From Endozoicomonadaceae bacterium (GTDB taxonomy: Bacteria > Pseudomonadota > Gammaproteobacteria > Pseudomonadales > Endozoicomonadaceae), in assembly GCA_015163815.1 (NCBI GenBank), contig JAAOIJ010000098.1, positions 1 through 11,776 of the forward strand: DNA of 11,776 nucleotides. The letters run 5' to 3'. This document shows, in pieces, positions 1-7,791 of the stretch. Every line of letters begins with the position of its first letter. The first letter of the stretch is position 1. The notes under the pieces were generated by a model, which was not told the origin of the DNA, made no database searches, and saw only the letters and a program-made list of their open reading frames with translations. The translations under genes and the position numbers were made by a program.

Positions 1-57
1 AAATCTCATTCAGGCCATCCATATGATGGTCATACTTTAAATGAAATTAATTTACGA
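1..57 (+). pseudogene. Transposase scrap at window edge
   Basis: Frame 1 reads without a stop for 19 codons and contains the string SGHPYDGHTLNE. This resembles the N-P-Y-D-G-H-T-L stretch found in the catalytic core of some IS5-like transposases, just after the first catalytic aspartate region. The frame closes with a TGA at 58-60, and the following bases show no recognisable continuation of the family. The piece is cut by the window edge, so its upstream extent is unknown. Recognition rests on about ten residues. Confidence 0.4.
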
Positions 58-378
58 TGATTGCTTGGATAGCATGGCTTTTATCGTGCCTGAATTTTTT
101 CACTTCAATATCTATAATGCAGTCGTTTAAATTATTTTTTCACAAAAATAAAATCAATTTTTTTATATTTTTTACAAAATTTAAAAAAAATTGATTGATT
201 CAGAATCGACTATTTCTATAGATCAATCAGATGTTGATTGTTTAGTTCAGTATTGATCATATTGCTCAAAGCATGATTTCAGATCATTGAATGAGTTTAT
301 GATCAGGATCTGTCACATATTTTATGTAATTGTTTTTAACACTTAGTGTATAATTTTCTTGCTAAGTATAATAAGAAG

Positions 379-832
379 GGAAAAACAGCGAACAAAGTAA
401 ACCAGACTTTAATTGATGAATTAGTTAAAATTTGTAAAACTCAAGAAGATATTTTGGGCCAAATAGCATGATTCAGAGATTGATTCAAAGTGTATTACAA
501 AATGCTTTACATTTTGAATGAGAAGCATCTCTTGAGAACAGCAATTAAGCTGTAAACATAAGGAAGAAAGTAATACTCGTCATGAATATAGCCAAAAAAA
601 TAGTAAACAGTGATCATTGCGCACGACTACTCAAAACACTTCGAGATAGAGAGAGTACTTTTGAACAACAAATGATCAAAAAAACATCAAAGACATATCG
701 ATGGTTTTGATCACTCGCGACATCTAGGATACTCTGAAAGAGATGTATCATATGGACAGATCTCATAACCTAATATCCAGAGTAACAGAAAGCATTCAAG
801 AAGAAATGATTGCATGGTAAAATGAGTGATAG
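379..832 (+). pseudogene. IS256-family (Mutator-type) transposase N-terminal relic
   Basis: Pieces in changing frames follow the N-terminal third of IS256-family transposases in the correct order. They are NQTLIDELVK (from 400), KTQEDILG, then after a frameshift MIQRLIQSVLQNALHFE, then KTLRDRESTFEQQMIKK, then DISMVL (family: the HQ-R-DGF region), then DTLKEMYHMD, and finally LISRVTESIQEEMIAW. An AAGGGA ribosome-binding-like stretch lies at 376-381, but the start codon is gone. In-frame stops and at least four frameshifts are present. The catalytic DDE portion, which should follow, is missing: the sequence runs into an IS5-type element end near 849. The element is dead. Confidence 0.78.
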
Positions 833-848
833 TCTCGAAAAGTAATTC

Positions 849-1048
849 TATAACATAACAGCTATGATATGTCGATCATTTACCCATCGATGACATTGAT
901 TTTTTCATAATGATTTGTATTATTTCCTAAATAATATCAGTTAAACAATCTCTAATCATCAGTCAGCATCTGTTTAAAAAAAGAATGTCGTTTATTTTAA
1001 AATAAAAAGCAACCGATACATACTATCCGGATTGAGGAAGTGCGCTAG
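849..1048 (-). mobile_element. IS5-type element end, left copy (relic)
   Basis: This stretch is about 200 bases long and aligns base for base, with scattered mismatches, to 11571-11776. The outer end carries the sequence TTGAGGAAGTGCGCTAG (1032-1048); the other copy ends TTGAGGACACGCCCTAG. The remnant transposase start is an ATG at 959 (reverse strand) giving MIRDCLTDII, followed by a TAG and frameshifts. Only about 35 codons of the transposase remain. The outer end lies 18 bases from the stop codon of the neighbouring transporter gene, so the insertion may have replaced that gene's original terminator. The family call comes from the better preserved right-hand copy. Confidence 0.72.
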
Positions 1049-1066
1049 TGACATGCTTCTAATTTT

Positions 1067-2401
1067 TTATAAAATGGATGTTACTAGCGTAATGATTTTC
1101 GTAATGAGTACAATCATTAATAAACCTGGACTAATAAAGCGAATTAAAAAAAGCCAAAATTTAGCACTGCTAGGATGACTGCCTATATTGTTGATAAAGA
1201 GTGTTCGGTTCATTGCTTGCCCTACAAACCATAAAATGAGTAAGCCAGAGATAGGCAATACGAAATCACTCGCAAAAGCTGTATAAAATGAAAATAAGTC
1301 TTGATGACCAATGGTAATAGATTTAAAAATATTAAAAGATAAGAGTGGAATTAAACTCATCAACCAAATGAGTATGCCGGATATAGTAGAACCTATTAAT
1401 CTATTATTAAAGCGATGAGAGAATGCCGTTACTAAAGGTTCTGCAAGGTTCACAGAAGATGTCCAGCAGGCAACAATTAATAAAAAGAAAAAAAAGGGCA
1501 TAATAAGATAACCCAATGGCATGTTACTTAAAGCTAATGGAATAACGATAAATAATAATCCAGGTCCTGAATCGGTATTAATATTATAAGAAAAAACGAC
1601 TGTAAAAATTGAAATGCCAATACAAATAATCACTAATAAATTCAATAGTGCCACGATCCAGCTGCTTTTAATAATAGATTGATTTACAGGGATATAGGCA
1701 CCATAAGCCATCAAACAACCTGCTCCTGTTGCTAATGTAAAAAAAGCAAGTCCCATTGCTGTGCTCACTAGTTCAATCGTCAATTTAGACCAATCTGGAT
1801 ACAATAAGTACTTCAAAGCCTGTGTTAATCCGGGTAACTGCATAGCATACAGTAGTAATAAGAAAATAATGAGATATAAAATTGGCATCAAGATATTATT
1901 TAAACGTTCAATACCTTTATGTATTTCAAAGGCACTGACAGCAAAAGTCATGAAAAAAAACAAGGAACTGTAACCGAGTCCTTGAATAGGGTTGTTTAAA
2001 AATTGGTTGAATAATGTTTCATTGCCTTGTTGATCTGCCATGGACGTTCCCATGAGAGATAAGTTAAAATATCGCAAACCCCAGCCGCTGATGACACCAT
2101 AAAAAGAAAGAATTAAAGCCGCGCAAAAAGTGGCTAGATAAGCCAGTTTTCCCCAATGTTGATTGCTTTTACTTTTTTTTGCAATATCTACAATGGACTG
2201 TTTAGGGTGTTTACGACCTATTTTTCCAATGACAATTTCTGCCATCATGGCAGGAATACCTAATAATATAAGAAAAATAAAATAAATTAAGATAAATAAA
2301 GCGCCGCCTTGTTCACCTATAATATAAGGCATTCTCCAAATGCTACCGATACCAATAGCTGCGCCACTTAACGCTAAGATAAAAGATTTTTGAGAAGTCA
2401 T
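1067..2401 (-). CDS. Sodium-dependent NSS-family (SNF) transporter
   Basis: This inner-membrane symporter of the neurotransmitter:sodium symporter family (LeuT, MhsT, TnaT type) probably imports an amino acid using the sodium gradient. Numbering from the ATG at 2401, residues 12-34 hold the hallmark TM1 region SGAAIGIGSIWRMPY followed by IGEQGG, then GIPAMMAEIVIG at about 48-59. About eleven or twelve hydrophobic segments cover the rest. A TTG codon at 2443 would add 14 residues; I prefer the ATG because the shorter N-terminus fits the family, but neither start has a strong ribosome-binding site. One oddity is that the asparagine of the usual G-x-G-N motif is serine here. The gene follows nqrM by 97 bases and could be read in the same transcript. 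The substrate cannot be told from sequence. About 444 residues is normal for bacterial members. Confidence 0.93.
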   Translation of the reverse strand: MTSQKSFILALSGAAIGIGSIWRMPYIIGEQGGALFILIYFIFLILLGIPAMMAEIVIGKIGRKHPKQSIVDIAKKSKSNQHWGKLAYLATFCAALILSFYGVISGWGLRYFNLSLMGTSMADQQGNETLFNQFLNNPIQGLGYSSLFFFMTFAVSAFEIHKGIERLNNILMPILYLIIFLLLLYAMQLPGLTQALKYLLYPDWSKLTIELVSTAMGLAFFTLATGAGCLMAYGAYIPVNQSIIKSSWIVALLNLLVIICIGISIFTVVFSYNINTDSGPGLLFIVIPLALSNMPLGYLIMPFFFFLLIVACWTSSVNLAEPLVTAFSHRFNNRLIGSTISGILIWLMSLIPLLSFNIFKSITIGHQDLFSFYTAFASDFVLPISGLLILWFVGQAMNRTLFINNIGSHPSSAKFWLFLIRFISPGLLMIVLITKIITLVTSIL

Positions 2402-2498
2402 CGGTTTTGTATTAGATAAAGTTGACACGAATGAAATACTCAAAAATGATGATAATGGTTTTCAATAATGTAAAGAAATCTACTGATAAAAGCAATCA

Positions 2499-2711
2499 TT
2501 AATTTTTAATTTCATGGAATAAATATTTTTTTTTGATATTATCTTCGTTTGGTTTCGTTTGTTTTCCACAAATAGGGCAATCTTGTTTTAAACCTAATTG
2601 ATTTAGGCCGCCACATGAACCGGATAATGTGCGTTTATTAAGCCATAAACCAAGCGTGGCGCAGAGTACAACGAAAATAAAAATACAAAAAGTAAACAAC
2701 CAAATGATCAT
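2499..2711 (-). CDS. nqrM: NqrM, Na+-NQR maturation factor (DUF539)
   Basis: This small membrane protein of 70 residues is required in other bacteria for assembly of the sodium-translocating NADH:quinone oxidoreductase, where it is thought to help deliver iron to the centre between NqrD and NqrE. One membrane helix (residues 2-24) is followed by the family signature RTLSGSCGGLNQLGL and a C-P-I-C pair, giving Cys33, Cys45 and Cys48 as likely metal ligands. A polar lysine-rich tail follows. The start at 2711 is chosen over an in-frame upstream ATG at 2744 because a good ribosome-binding site (AAAGGGTGA) sits just before it and the family begins with the membrane helix. That site lies over the stop codon of apbE, whose TGA ends 4 bases before this ATG, which points to coupled translation. 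Confidence 0.93.
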   Translation of the reverse strand: MIIWLFTFCIFIFVVLCATLGLWLNKRTLSGSCGGLNQLGLKQDCPICGKQTKPNEDNIKKKYLFHEIKN

Positions 2712-2715
2712 ATTA

Positions 2716-3834
2716 TCACCCTTTAACTTGAGACAGTTTTTCAAAAGCAGTATTCATAAACTGTTGAATGGGTTTATCATCAGCAGTTTGATATAGCAAG
2801 TAGATAGGCCAAGTCATAGATTTAGCTAATGTGATTGCTTTTTCTGGTTGTAATAGCATAAAGAGTGTTGAATAAGCATCTGATAACGTAGCATTGTCTG
2901 CTAGTACGGTAGCTGACATTATACCATTTTTTTCTGATTGTCCAGTTTTAGGGTTGATTTCATGGCTATATTGCTGACCATTGGCTTCATAAAAGTTATG
3001 GTAATTACCAGCAGTTGCAATGCTATGATTTGACAGATGGAGTAATATTTTAGATTCTGTTTTATGATGAGGAGAAGCAATCGTGATTTTCCAAGGATTT
3101 TTTCGTATTTTTTTATCAAGTTTAACTCGGATTTCCCCTCCTACTTCAACAAGATAGGTCATAATTTGGTGAGACATTAACGTTTCACTGGCTTGATCAA
3201 CACCATACCCTTTCGCAATTGATGATAAATCTAACAAAACGGGTTGAGATTTTGTAATTGTTTTTTTCTTCATATCTAAGACTAAATATTGATAACCTAC
3301 TTGTGTTTTTGCTTTTTCAATATCAGTCATATCAGGTATTTGATTTGTTTTTTGTTTTTTTAGAGGTATTATTTTAGATAATGTATTTTGATGCATTGTT
3401 TGATTGGGTCCAAAACCCCATAAATTAACTAAATGCCCCACGGTAATATCATAAATACCTTGAGATAATTTAGATAATAGGAGGCTTTCATTGATCAGAT
3501 ATACTAAAGCATCAGAGGCTAAAAAAGGAGTATTCGTAGGCCAGCGATTAAATCGCATTAATTCAGAATCCTTTTTATAAGTAGACATCGCTTGATCAAC
3601 TTGCTTCAATGCATAAATAACATCAGAACGAATAGCTGTTTGTTTTGTTTTGGATAAGCCAGTAGACCAGTATTTGATATGATAAGTCGTTCCCATAATA
3701 TACCCAGAAAACATATATTGTTTTGCTTGATGGGTATATTGCCAGTATCCCCATCCAATACCTACTGTTAAAACGAGTACTAGTGTGATACACCATTTAT
3801 AGTTAAATGCCATGCTAGATTTTTGCTGCATCAT
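2716..3834 (-). CDS. apbE: FAD:protein FMN transferase ApbE
   Basis: The enzyme uses FAD and Mg2+ to attach FMN through a phosphoester bond to a threonine or serine of target proteins, notably NqrB and NqrC, on the periplasmic side. Of 372 residues, 14-32 form a hydrophobic N-terminal segment. Family motifs follow in order: MGTTY (47-51), DITVGHLVNLWGFG (129-142), LDLSSIAKGYGVD (201-213), VEVGGEIRV (229-237), SIATAGNY (271-278), HEINPKTG (291-298) and ATVLADNATLSDAYST (308-323), the last with the metal-binding Asp/Thr region. There is no lipobox cysteine after the hydrophobic segment, so it is probably an uncleaved membrane anchor rather than the lipoprotein form seen in many relatives. The ATG overlaps the lolD stop (ATGA). 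Its partner nqrM follows directly, matching the usual end of nqr operons. Confidence 0.95.
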   Translation of the reverse strand: MMQQKSSMAFNYKWCITLVLVLTVGIGWGYWQYTHQAKQYMFSGYIMGTTYHIKYWSTGLSKTKQTAIRSDVIYALKQVDQAMSTYKKDSELMRFNRWPTNTPFLASDALVYLINESLLLSKLSQGIYDITVGHLVNLWGFGPNQTMHQNTLSKIIPLKKQKTNQIPDMTDIEKAKTQVGYQYLVLDMKKKTITKSQPVLLDLSSIAKGYGVDQASETLMSHQIMTYLVEVGGEIRVKLDKKIRKNPWKITIASPHHKTESKILLHLSNHSIATAGNYHNFYEANGQQYSHEINPKTGQSEKNGIMSATVLADNATLSDAYSTLFMLLQPEKAITLAKSMTWPIYLLYQTADDKPIQQFMNTAFEKLSQVKG

Positions 3835-4544
3835 GAGATCCTTTTTTCTGATTCAACTAAATGACCTTGCGTTAAATGATATTGTTGTGTCATTTTCTGA
3901 GATAGAATAGTGTCATGTGTTGCAATAATAAAGCTCATATGACAAGTATGCTGTAAGTGAAGAATTAATTCTTGAATATTATTCGTATTATTATGATCTA
4001 AATTGCCAGTCGGTTCATCCATTAAAACCAAAGGCGGCTGATGTACAATAGCGCGAGCAATAGCAACTCTTTGCCTTTCTCCTCCAGATAAAGCAGCTGG
4101 TTTATGATTTTTTCGGTGAGATAAGCCAATTTGTATTAATATTTTTTCAGCCTGTGCTTTGATGTTGGTTATCGTATGATGAGAAGATAGTAGTAAAGGG
4201 ATCATAATATTTTCTAAAGCAGTTAATTCGGGTAATAAGTAATGATACTGATATACAAATCCAATATTGTGTTTTCTCCATGCTGTTAATTGCTTGTCAG
4301 ATAAAGAAGTAATTGATTGATTGTTGATGATAATGTCACCTGATGTCGGTTTCGTTAATCCAGCTAAGATTTGTAGCAATGTGGTTTTCCCAGACCCTGA
4401 TTGCCCTAAAATAGCAAGACTATCTCCACGATTGACTTCTAAATGAATGGATTGCAATATATCAACCGATTGATGACATTCAATGTATTGCTTGGTCACT
4501 TGATGACACGTTAACAAAAGTGAAGATGCTTGAAAATTATTCAT
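3831..4544 (-). CDS. lolD: LolD, lipoprotein-release ABC ATPase
   Basis: This is the cytoplasmic ATPase of the Lol machine, which extracts outer-membrane lipoproteins from the inner membrane and hands them to LolA. The 237 residues show Walker A GQSGSGKT (47-54), the Q-loop inside FVYQYHYLLPELTALEN (96-112), which is characteristic of LolD, the signature LSGGERQR (152-159), Walker B LVLMDEPTGNLD (172-183) and the switch histidine His210. All catalytic residues are present. The start overlaps the lolC stop by 8 bases and the stop overlaps apbE as ATGA, so translation of the three genes is probably coupled. MacB-type ATPases look similar, but the Q-loop wording and the neighbouring lolC favour LolD. 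Confidence 0.95.
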   Translation of the reverse strand: MNNFQASSLLLTCHQVTKQYIECHQSVDILQSIHLEVNRGDSLAILGQSGSGKTTLLQILAGLTKPTSGDIIINNQSITSLSDKQLTAWRKHNIGFVYQYHYLLPELTALENIMIPLLLSSHHTITNIKAQAEKILIQIGLSHRKNHKPAALSGGERQRVAIARAIVHQPPLVLMDEPTGNLDHNNTNNIQELILHLQHTCHMSFIIATHDTILSQKMTQQYHLTQGHLVESEKRIS

Positions 4545-5784
4545 CTCTTAGTATATCCGCAGGACTAATTTTGGAAGCTCGCCAAGCAGGATATAAGGTT
4601 GCTAATCCACAGAGCACGAAACTAATCAATAAAATAGTATAAATATCTTGTGTTTGAATATCAGAAGGTAAATATTGAATCCAATAACTATTTGCTTCTA
4701 AAATTTGAATGCCTAAGCAGGCTTGAATTTTTGAAAAAATAAGATCAATGTAAGTTGCGCCTAATAGACCTAATATTAAACCAATAATAATACCAGTACA
4801 GGCAATGATGAAACCTTGCGTCATAAAAATACCCATAATTTGTTTTGAAGAGCAGCCGATTGTTTTTAAAATAGCAATGTCAGCCTTTTTATTATTCACT
4901 GTCATGGCTAATGTACAAATTAAATTAAAGGCAGCAATCGCAATTAAAAAAGATAATAATAAACCAACCATTATTTTTTCAAGTCGCACGGCAGAAAATA
5001 ATTGGCTATATTGCTGTGACCAATCTGTCATGAAATAAGATGGATCCAGTTTGGGTGTTGCTTGTTTGACAATCTGCGTTGCATTTAATAAATCATCGAC
5101 TTTGACTCGCAGACTTTGCACTTCATTCGTTTGTAATTTAATTAAAGCGCCTGCATCTTGCCAGTGCGTATAAGCAATAGCTTCATCGATTTGATTGTGT
5201 GATTCAAAAAAACCAATGACTGTAAATCGCTTTATTTCTGGGAAAAATCCTAATGGATTGATGTTAGCAGAAGGTAACGTGATGGTGACTTTATCCCCTA
5301 TTTGAATATTTAATTTGTCTGCTAAAGAAAAATCAAGAAATAAGTTAAATGACGATGGAGTCAAGTCTTCCCAGTGACCTATTTTAAAAGAATCAGCTAC
5401 TTGTGATACTTTTTTTTCAAATTTTGGATCGATTCCATGGATAGCCATAGGGATTGTATTCTCATTAATCGACATGAGTGCAGTCACTTGAGTTAAAGGA
5501 GCTGTTGCAATAATGCCTGGAATTGTTTGCAGTGTATCCATGACATCCATCCACGATATAATCTGATGATTTTCAGATTGCAAGATGGCATGTGGAACTG
5601 TCCCTAAAATTCTTGTTTTGAGCTGTTGATCAAAACCATTCATAACAGACATAACAATAATTAAAATGGCGACACTGAGACTTAAGCCTAACATAGCCAT
5701 GCTAGAAATAAAGGCAATAAAAGGATTCGTATTTTTGGTTCGTGTGTATCGATAACCTAAAAATAAAGCAAGGGGTCTAAACAT
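4537..5784 (-). CDS. lolC: LolC/LolE-family lipoprotein-release permease
   Basis: This is the membrane component of the Lol transporter that binds lipoproteins in the inner membrane and passes them to periplasmic LolA. The 415 residues have the expected plan: a membrane helix at about 24-48, a large periplasmic domain (about 50-268), then three helices at about 272-296, 316-345 and 381-400. The segment NKKADIAILKTIGCSSKQI (298-316) is the cytoplasmic coupling region that meets LolD, and the end YPAWRASKISPADILRDE is typical of the family. A loop around NINPLGFFPEIKRFTVIG (174-191) sits where LolC carries its LolA-binding hook. No lolE paralogue lies next to it, so a homodimeric LolF-type complex is possible, or lolE may lie elsewhere. 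It starts 14 bases after gltX. Confidence 0.92.
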   Translation of the reverse strand: MFRPLALFLGYRYTRTKNTNPFIAFISSMAMLGLSLSVAILIIVMSVMNGFDQQLKTRILGTVPHAILQSENHQIISWMDVMDTLQTIPGIIATAPLTQVTALMSINENTIPMAIHGIDPKFEKKVSQVADSFKIGHWEDLTPSSFNLFLDFSLADKLNIQIGDKVTITLPSANINPLGFFPEIKRFTVIGFFESHNQIDEAIAYTHWQDAGALIKLQTNEVQSLRVKVDDLLNATQIVKQATPKLDPSYFMTDWSQQYSQLFSAVRLEKIMVGLLLSFLIAIAAFNLICTLAMTVNNKKADIAILKTIGCSSKQIMGIFMTQGFIIACTGIIIGLILGLLGATYIDLIFSKIQACLGIQILEANSYWIQYLPSDIQTQDIYTILLISFVLCGLATLYPAWRASKISPADILRDE

Positions 5785-5798
5785 AGCAAGTCATGCGC

Positions 5799-7298
5799 TC
5801 ATGTATTGGTCGAAATATCGGCTAAATGATGATATATTTTTTCATAAGTTTTTACCTGTTTTTTAGAGATACCCCCTAATAAGTCAATTGCTTTTTTAAA
5901 GCGAGTTCGAGTGATATTGGGACCTAACAAAACCATTGAATCAACAATAGACCAAGATTTTAGAGAGCCGCAAATTGTAATAAAAATCATCGGCATTAAT
6001 TGATTTATTTTGATGTTTAATTGACTTGCTAGTGTTTTTAAGGTTAAAAATAAACAGTCACTTTCCCATACATCTGTCGCCTCTAGTCGCCATAAAATAA
6101 ACTGTAAATATTGTTTCGTGATATCTAATGAAGTCATTAAAGATTCGAAATCGCTTATATTGAGTTCAGGGGCATCTGAAAATAAAAAAACAGTTTGCGC
6201 TGCAATATCTCGAAAAGTATGAATGCGTGACTTCAATAAAGGTAATAAGGTGTCATAATCATTGATTTGTAGCAGCCACTCTAATAATCTCGCTTTAAAT
6301 TGTGCATCAGTTAAACTGTTACGAATCCATAAGCCATTTAGCCAGGCGAGTTTTTCTTGATCAAAAATAGGCCCACCTAATGAGATGCGTTTAATATTAA
6401 AATGTGTTTGCATTGTTTGGAGTGTAAATTGTTCTTGTTCATCTGGCATAGACCAACCCATTCTAGCTAAATAATTAATCATAGCCTCAGGCAAGTAACC
6501 CATATCTCGATAATAATTAATAGAAGTAGGATTTTTTCTTTTAGATAATTTACTTTTATCTGGATTTCTTAAAAGTGGCATATGACATAGTATGGGCATA
6601 GTCCAGTTAAAATATTGATATAATAGTTGATGTTTAGGCGCAGAATTAATCCATTCTTCCCCACGAATAACATGTGTAATTTTCATACAATAATCATCAA
6701 CAACATTGGCTAAATGGTAAGTAGGCCAGCCATCAGATTTAAGTAAAATTTGCATGTCAATTTGCTGCCAAGGAATTGTAATGGTTCCACGAAGCATATC
6801 CTGTATTTCACAGACTCCTTCTTGTGGTACTTTCATTCGAATCACATAAGCGGTGTTGGCGGATAAATATTCAGTTACTTGCGAGGTGGTCAATTGTAAG
6901 CAATGTCCATCATATCCAGGTGTTTTTTTATCAGATATTTTTTTTTTTCGTAATTGATTTAATCGTTCTGTAGAGCAAAAACAATAAAAAGCCTGTTGAT
7001 TTTTGATCAATTGTTTAGCGTATTTTTGATATAAAGGCAGTCTTTCACTTTGTCTATATGGACCATAAGGTCCTGTTTTATCTGGACCTTCATCCCATTG
7101 TAATCCGAGCCATTTAAAAGAAGATAGGATGGCTTCTTCAGAAGCAGGTGTACTGCGTTGTTGATCGGTATCTTCTATACGTAAAACAAACACACCGTTT
7201 TGACTATGAGCAAACACTTGATTAAATAAAGCGATATAGGCTGTTCCTACATGAGGATCACCAGTAGGTGAAGGAGCAATGCGTGTGCGTACTGGCAT
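5799..7298 (-). CDS. gltX: Glutamyl-tRNA synthetase
   Basis: This class I aminoacyl-tRNA synthetase in the cytoplasm charges tRNA-Glu with glutamate. The 499 residues begin with the HIGH-type ATP site APSPTGDPHVGTA (8-20), then LRIEDTDQQRS (39-49), a zinc-finger-like insert with Cys106, Cys108 and Cys133, HVIRGEEWINSAPKHQLLY (209-227) and the KMSKS-type loop KLSKR (250-254). The C-terminal anticodon-binding part follows. In the E. coli enzyme the fourth zinc ligand is a histidine two residues after the third cysteine; here that position is glutamine, so the site may be altered. Whether it also charges tRNA-Gln cannot be read from the sequence. The ATG at 7298 has a ribosome-binding stretch TAGGAA about 9 bases upstream. 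It leads the lolC-lolD-apbE-nqrM block. Confidence 0.96.
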   Translation of the reverse strand: MPVRTRIAPSPTGDPHVGTAYIALFNQVFAHSQNGVFVLRIEDTDQQRSTPASEEAILSSFKWLGLQWDEGPDKTGPYGPYRQSERLPLYQKYAKQLIKNQQAFYCFCSTERLNQLRKKKISDKKTPGYDGHCLQLTTSQVTEYLSANTAYVIRMKVPQEGVCEIQDMLRGTITIPWQQIDMQILLKSDGWPTYHLANVVDDYCMKITHVIRGEEWINSAPKHQLLYQYFNWTMPILCHMPLLRNPDKSKLSKRKNPTSINYYRDMGYLPEAMINYLARMGWSMPDEQEQFTLQTMQTHFNIKRISLGGPIFDQEKLAWLNGLWIRNSLTDAQFKARLLEWLLQINDYDTLLPLLKSRIHTFRDIAAQTVFLFSDAPELNISDFESLMTSLDITKQYLQFILWRLEATDVWESDCLFLTLKTLASQLNIKINQLMPMIFITICGSLKSWSIVDSMVLLGPNITRTRFKKAIDLLGGISKKQVKTYEKIYHHLADISTNT

Positions 7299-7344
7299 GT
7301 AGTATTCCTATCTTGTTAAATATGCAAAGCGTATTTCATATTTT

Positions 7345-7373
7345 ATTTTACACTGTTTTTAAAATATCATAAA
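7345..7373 (-). promoter_or_regulatory. Possible promoter for the gltX block
   Basis: On the reverse strand a TAAAAT box (7345-7350) lies 17 bases after TTTATG (7368-7373), a weak match to a sigma-70 -35 box. Transcription would start near 7338, giving a leader of about 40 bases before the gltX ATG. In DNA this AT-rich such matches arise easily by chance, so this is only a candidate. Confidence 0.25.
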
Positions 7374-7378
7374 AAAGA

Positions 7379-7422
7379 TGTCATGATGATTTTTAGTTTA
7401 GAAGTCATCTTGATTTATGACA
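7379..7422. other. Two-part inverted repeat upstream of gltX
   Basis: TGTCAT at 7379-7384 pairs with ATGACA at 7417-7422, and inside it GATGA at 7385-7389 pairs with TCATC at 7405-7409, leaving a 15-base loop and a one-sided bulge of 7 bases. It sits just upstream of the candidate gltX promoter and could be an operator or the end of an older transcript. There is no T-run typical of a terminator. Confidence 0.3.
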
Positions 7423-7423
7423 G

Positions 7424-7739
7424 ATATTGCAAGGATTCCTTGTCTATTCTCTTTTCATAAGCACCTAGTATGCCAGGACTGATCTTTTTCAAGTGATATC
7501 GGATTGGCATAAAATGCCGAGATATTAGCCTCTTTTTTTATCATCAAACAATATGGATAGAATGGGCAGTCTATTCTTTGAAAATGTGTATCTTTTGAGA
7601 TTTTATCATAATCAGTAAAACATTGCTAAGCAAGGGTTTTTTTATATTATTTTGAATTGTTTGTTTCAATCGATTGCGAATTAAAGTCTAAAGCCATCGT
7701 GTGTTAAAATAGGTGTATTTAAAAAAAATATTGATCTAT
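7424..7739. other. Spacer without a recognisable gene
   Basis: No reading frame on either strand gives a recognisable product. Small perfect hairpins are present at 7430-7442 (CAAGG/CCTTG) and 7506-7518 (GGCAT/ATGCC). On the reverse strand, short stop-free runs such as one containing IDCPFYPYCLM and KEANISAFYANPISLEKDQ hint at a decayed gene, but I cannot assign a family. A TAAAAT box at 7705-7710 on the + strand, with TTAAAG 18 bases before it, could be a promoter for what follows. Confidence 0.35.
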
Positions 7740-7791
7740 GGGCTTGACAGCCCCGCTAATCTTCGATTAGAGCAAGATAGGTCATATCTTG
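7740..7791. other. Cluster of three consecutive perfect hairpins
   Basis: Three hairpins follow one another with 2-base gaps. The first is GGGCT-TGAC-AGCCC (7740-7753), the second CTAATC-TTC-GATTAG (7756-7770) and the third CAAGATA-GGTCA-TATCTTG (7773-7791). The first is unusually GC-rich for this region. A weak + strand promoter-like pair lies upstream (7681-7710) and a T-rich run TTTTTTTT lies downstream near 7833-7840. The cluster could be a small structured RNA or a regulatory leader. It is not a tRNA: the loops are too short and there is no acceptor stem. An overlapping peptide reading, PLIFD-stop-SKIGH, leaves a decayed gene start as an alternative. Confidence 0.35.

Noticed and set aside
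1761..1973. 70-codon open frame on the + strand
   Set aside because: It lies wholly inside the NSS transporter gene on the other strand, matches no family and has no ribosome-binding site.
7740..7791. tRNA gene suggested by three adjacent arms
   Set aside because: The loops are 4, 3 and 5 bases rather than the 7-base anticodon and T loops, there is no acceptor stem, and no GTTC-type T-loop sequence is present.
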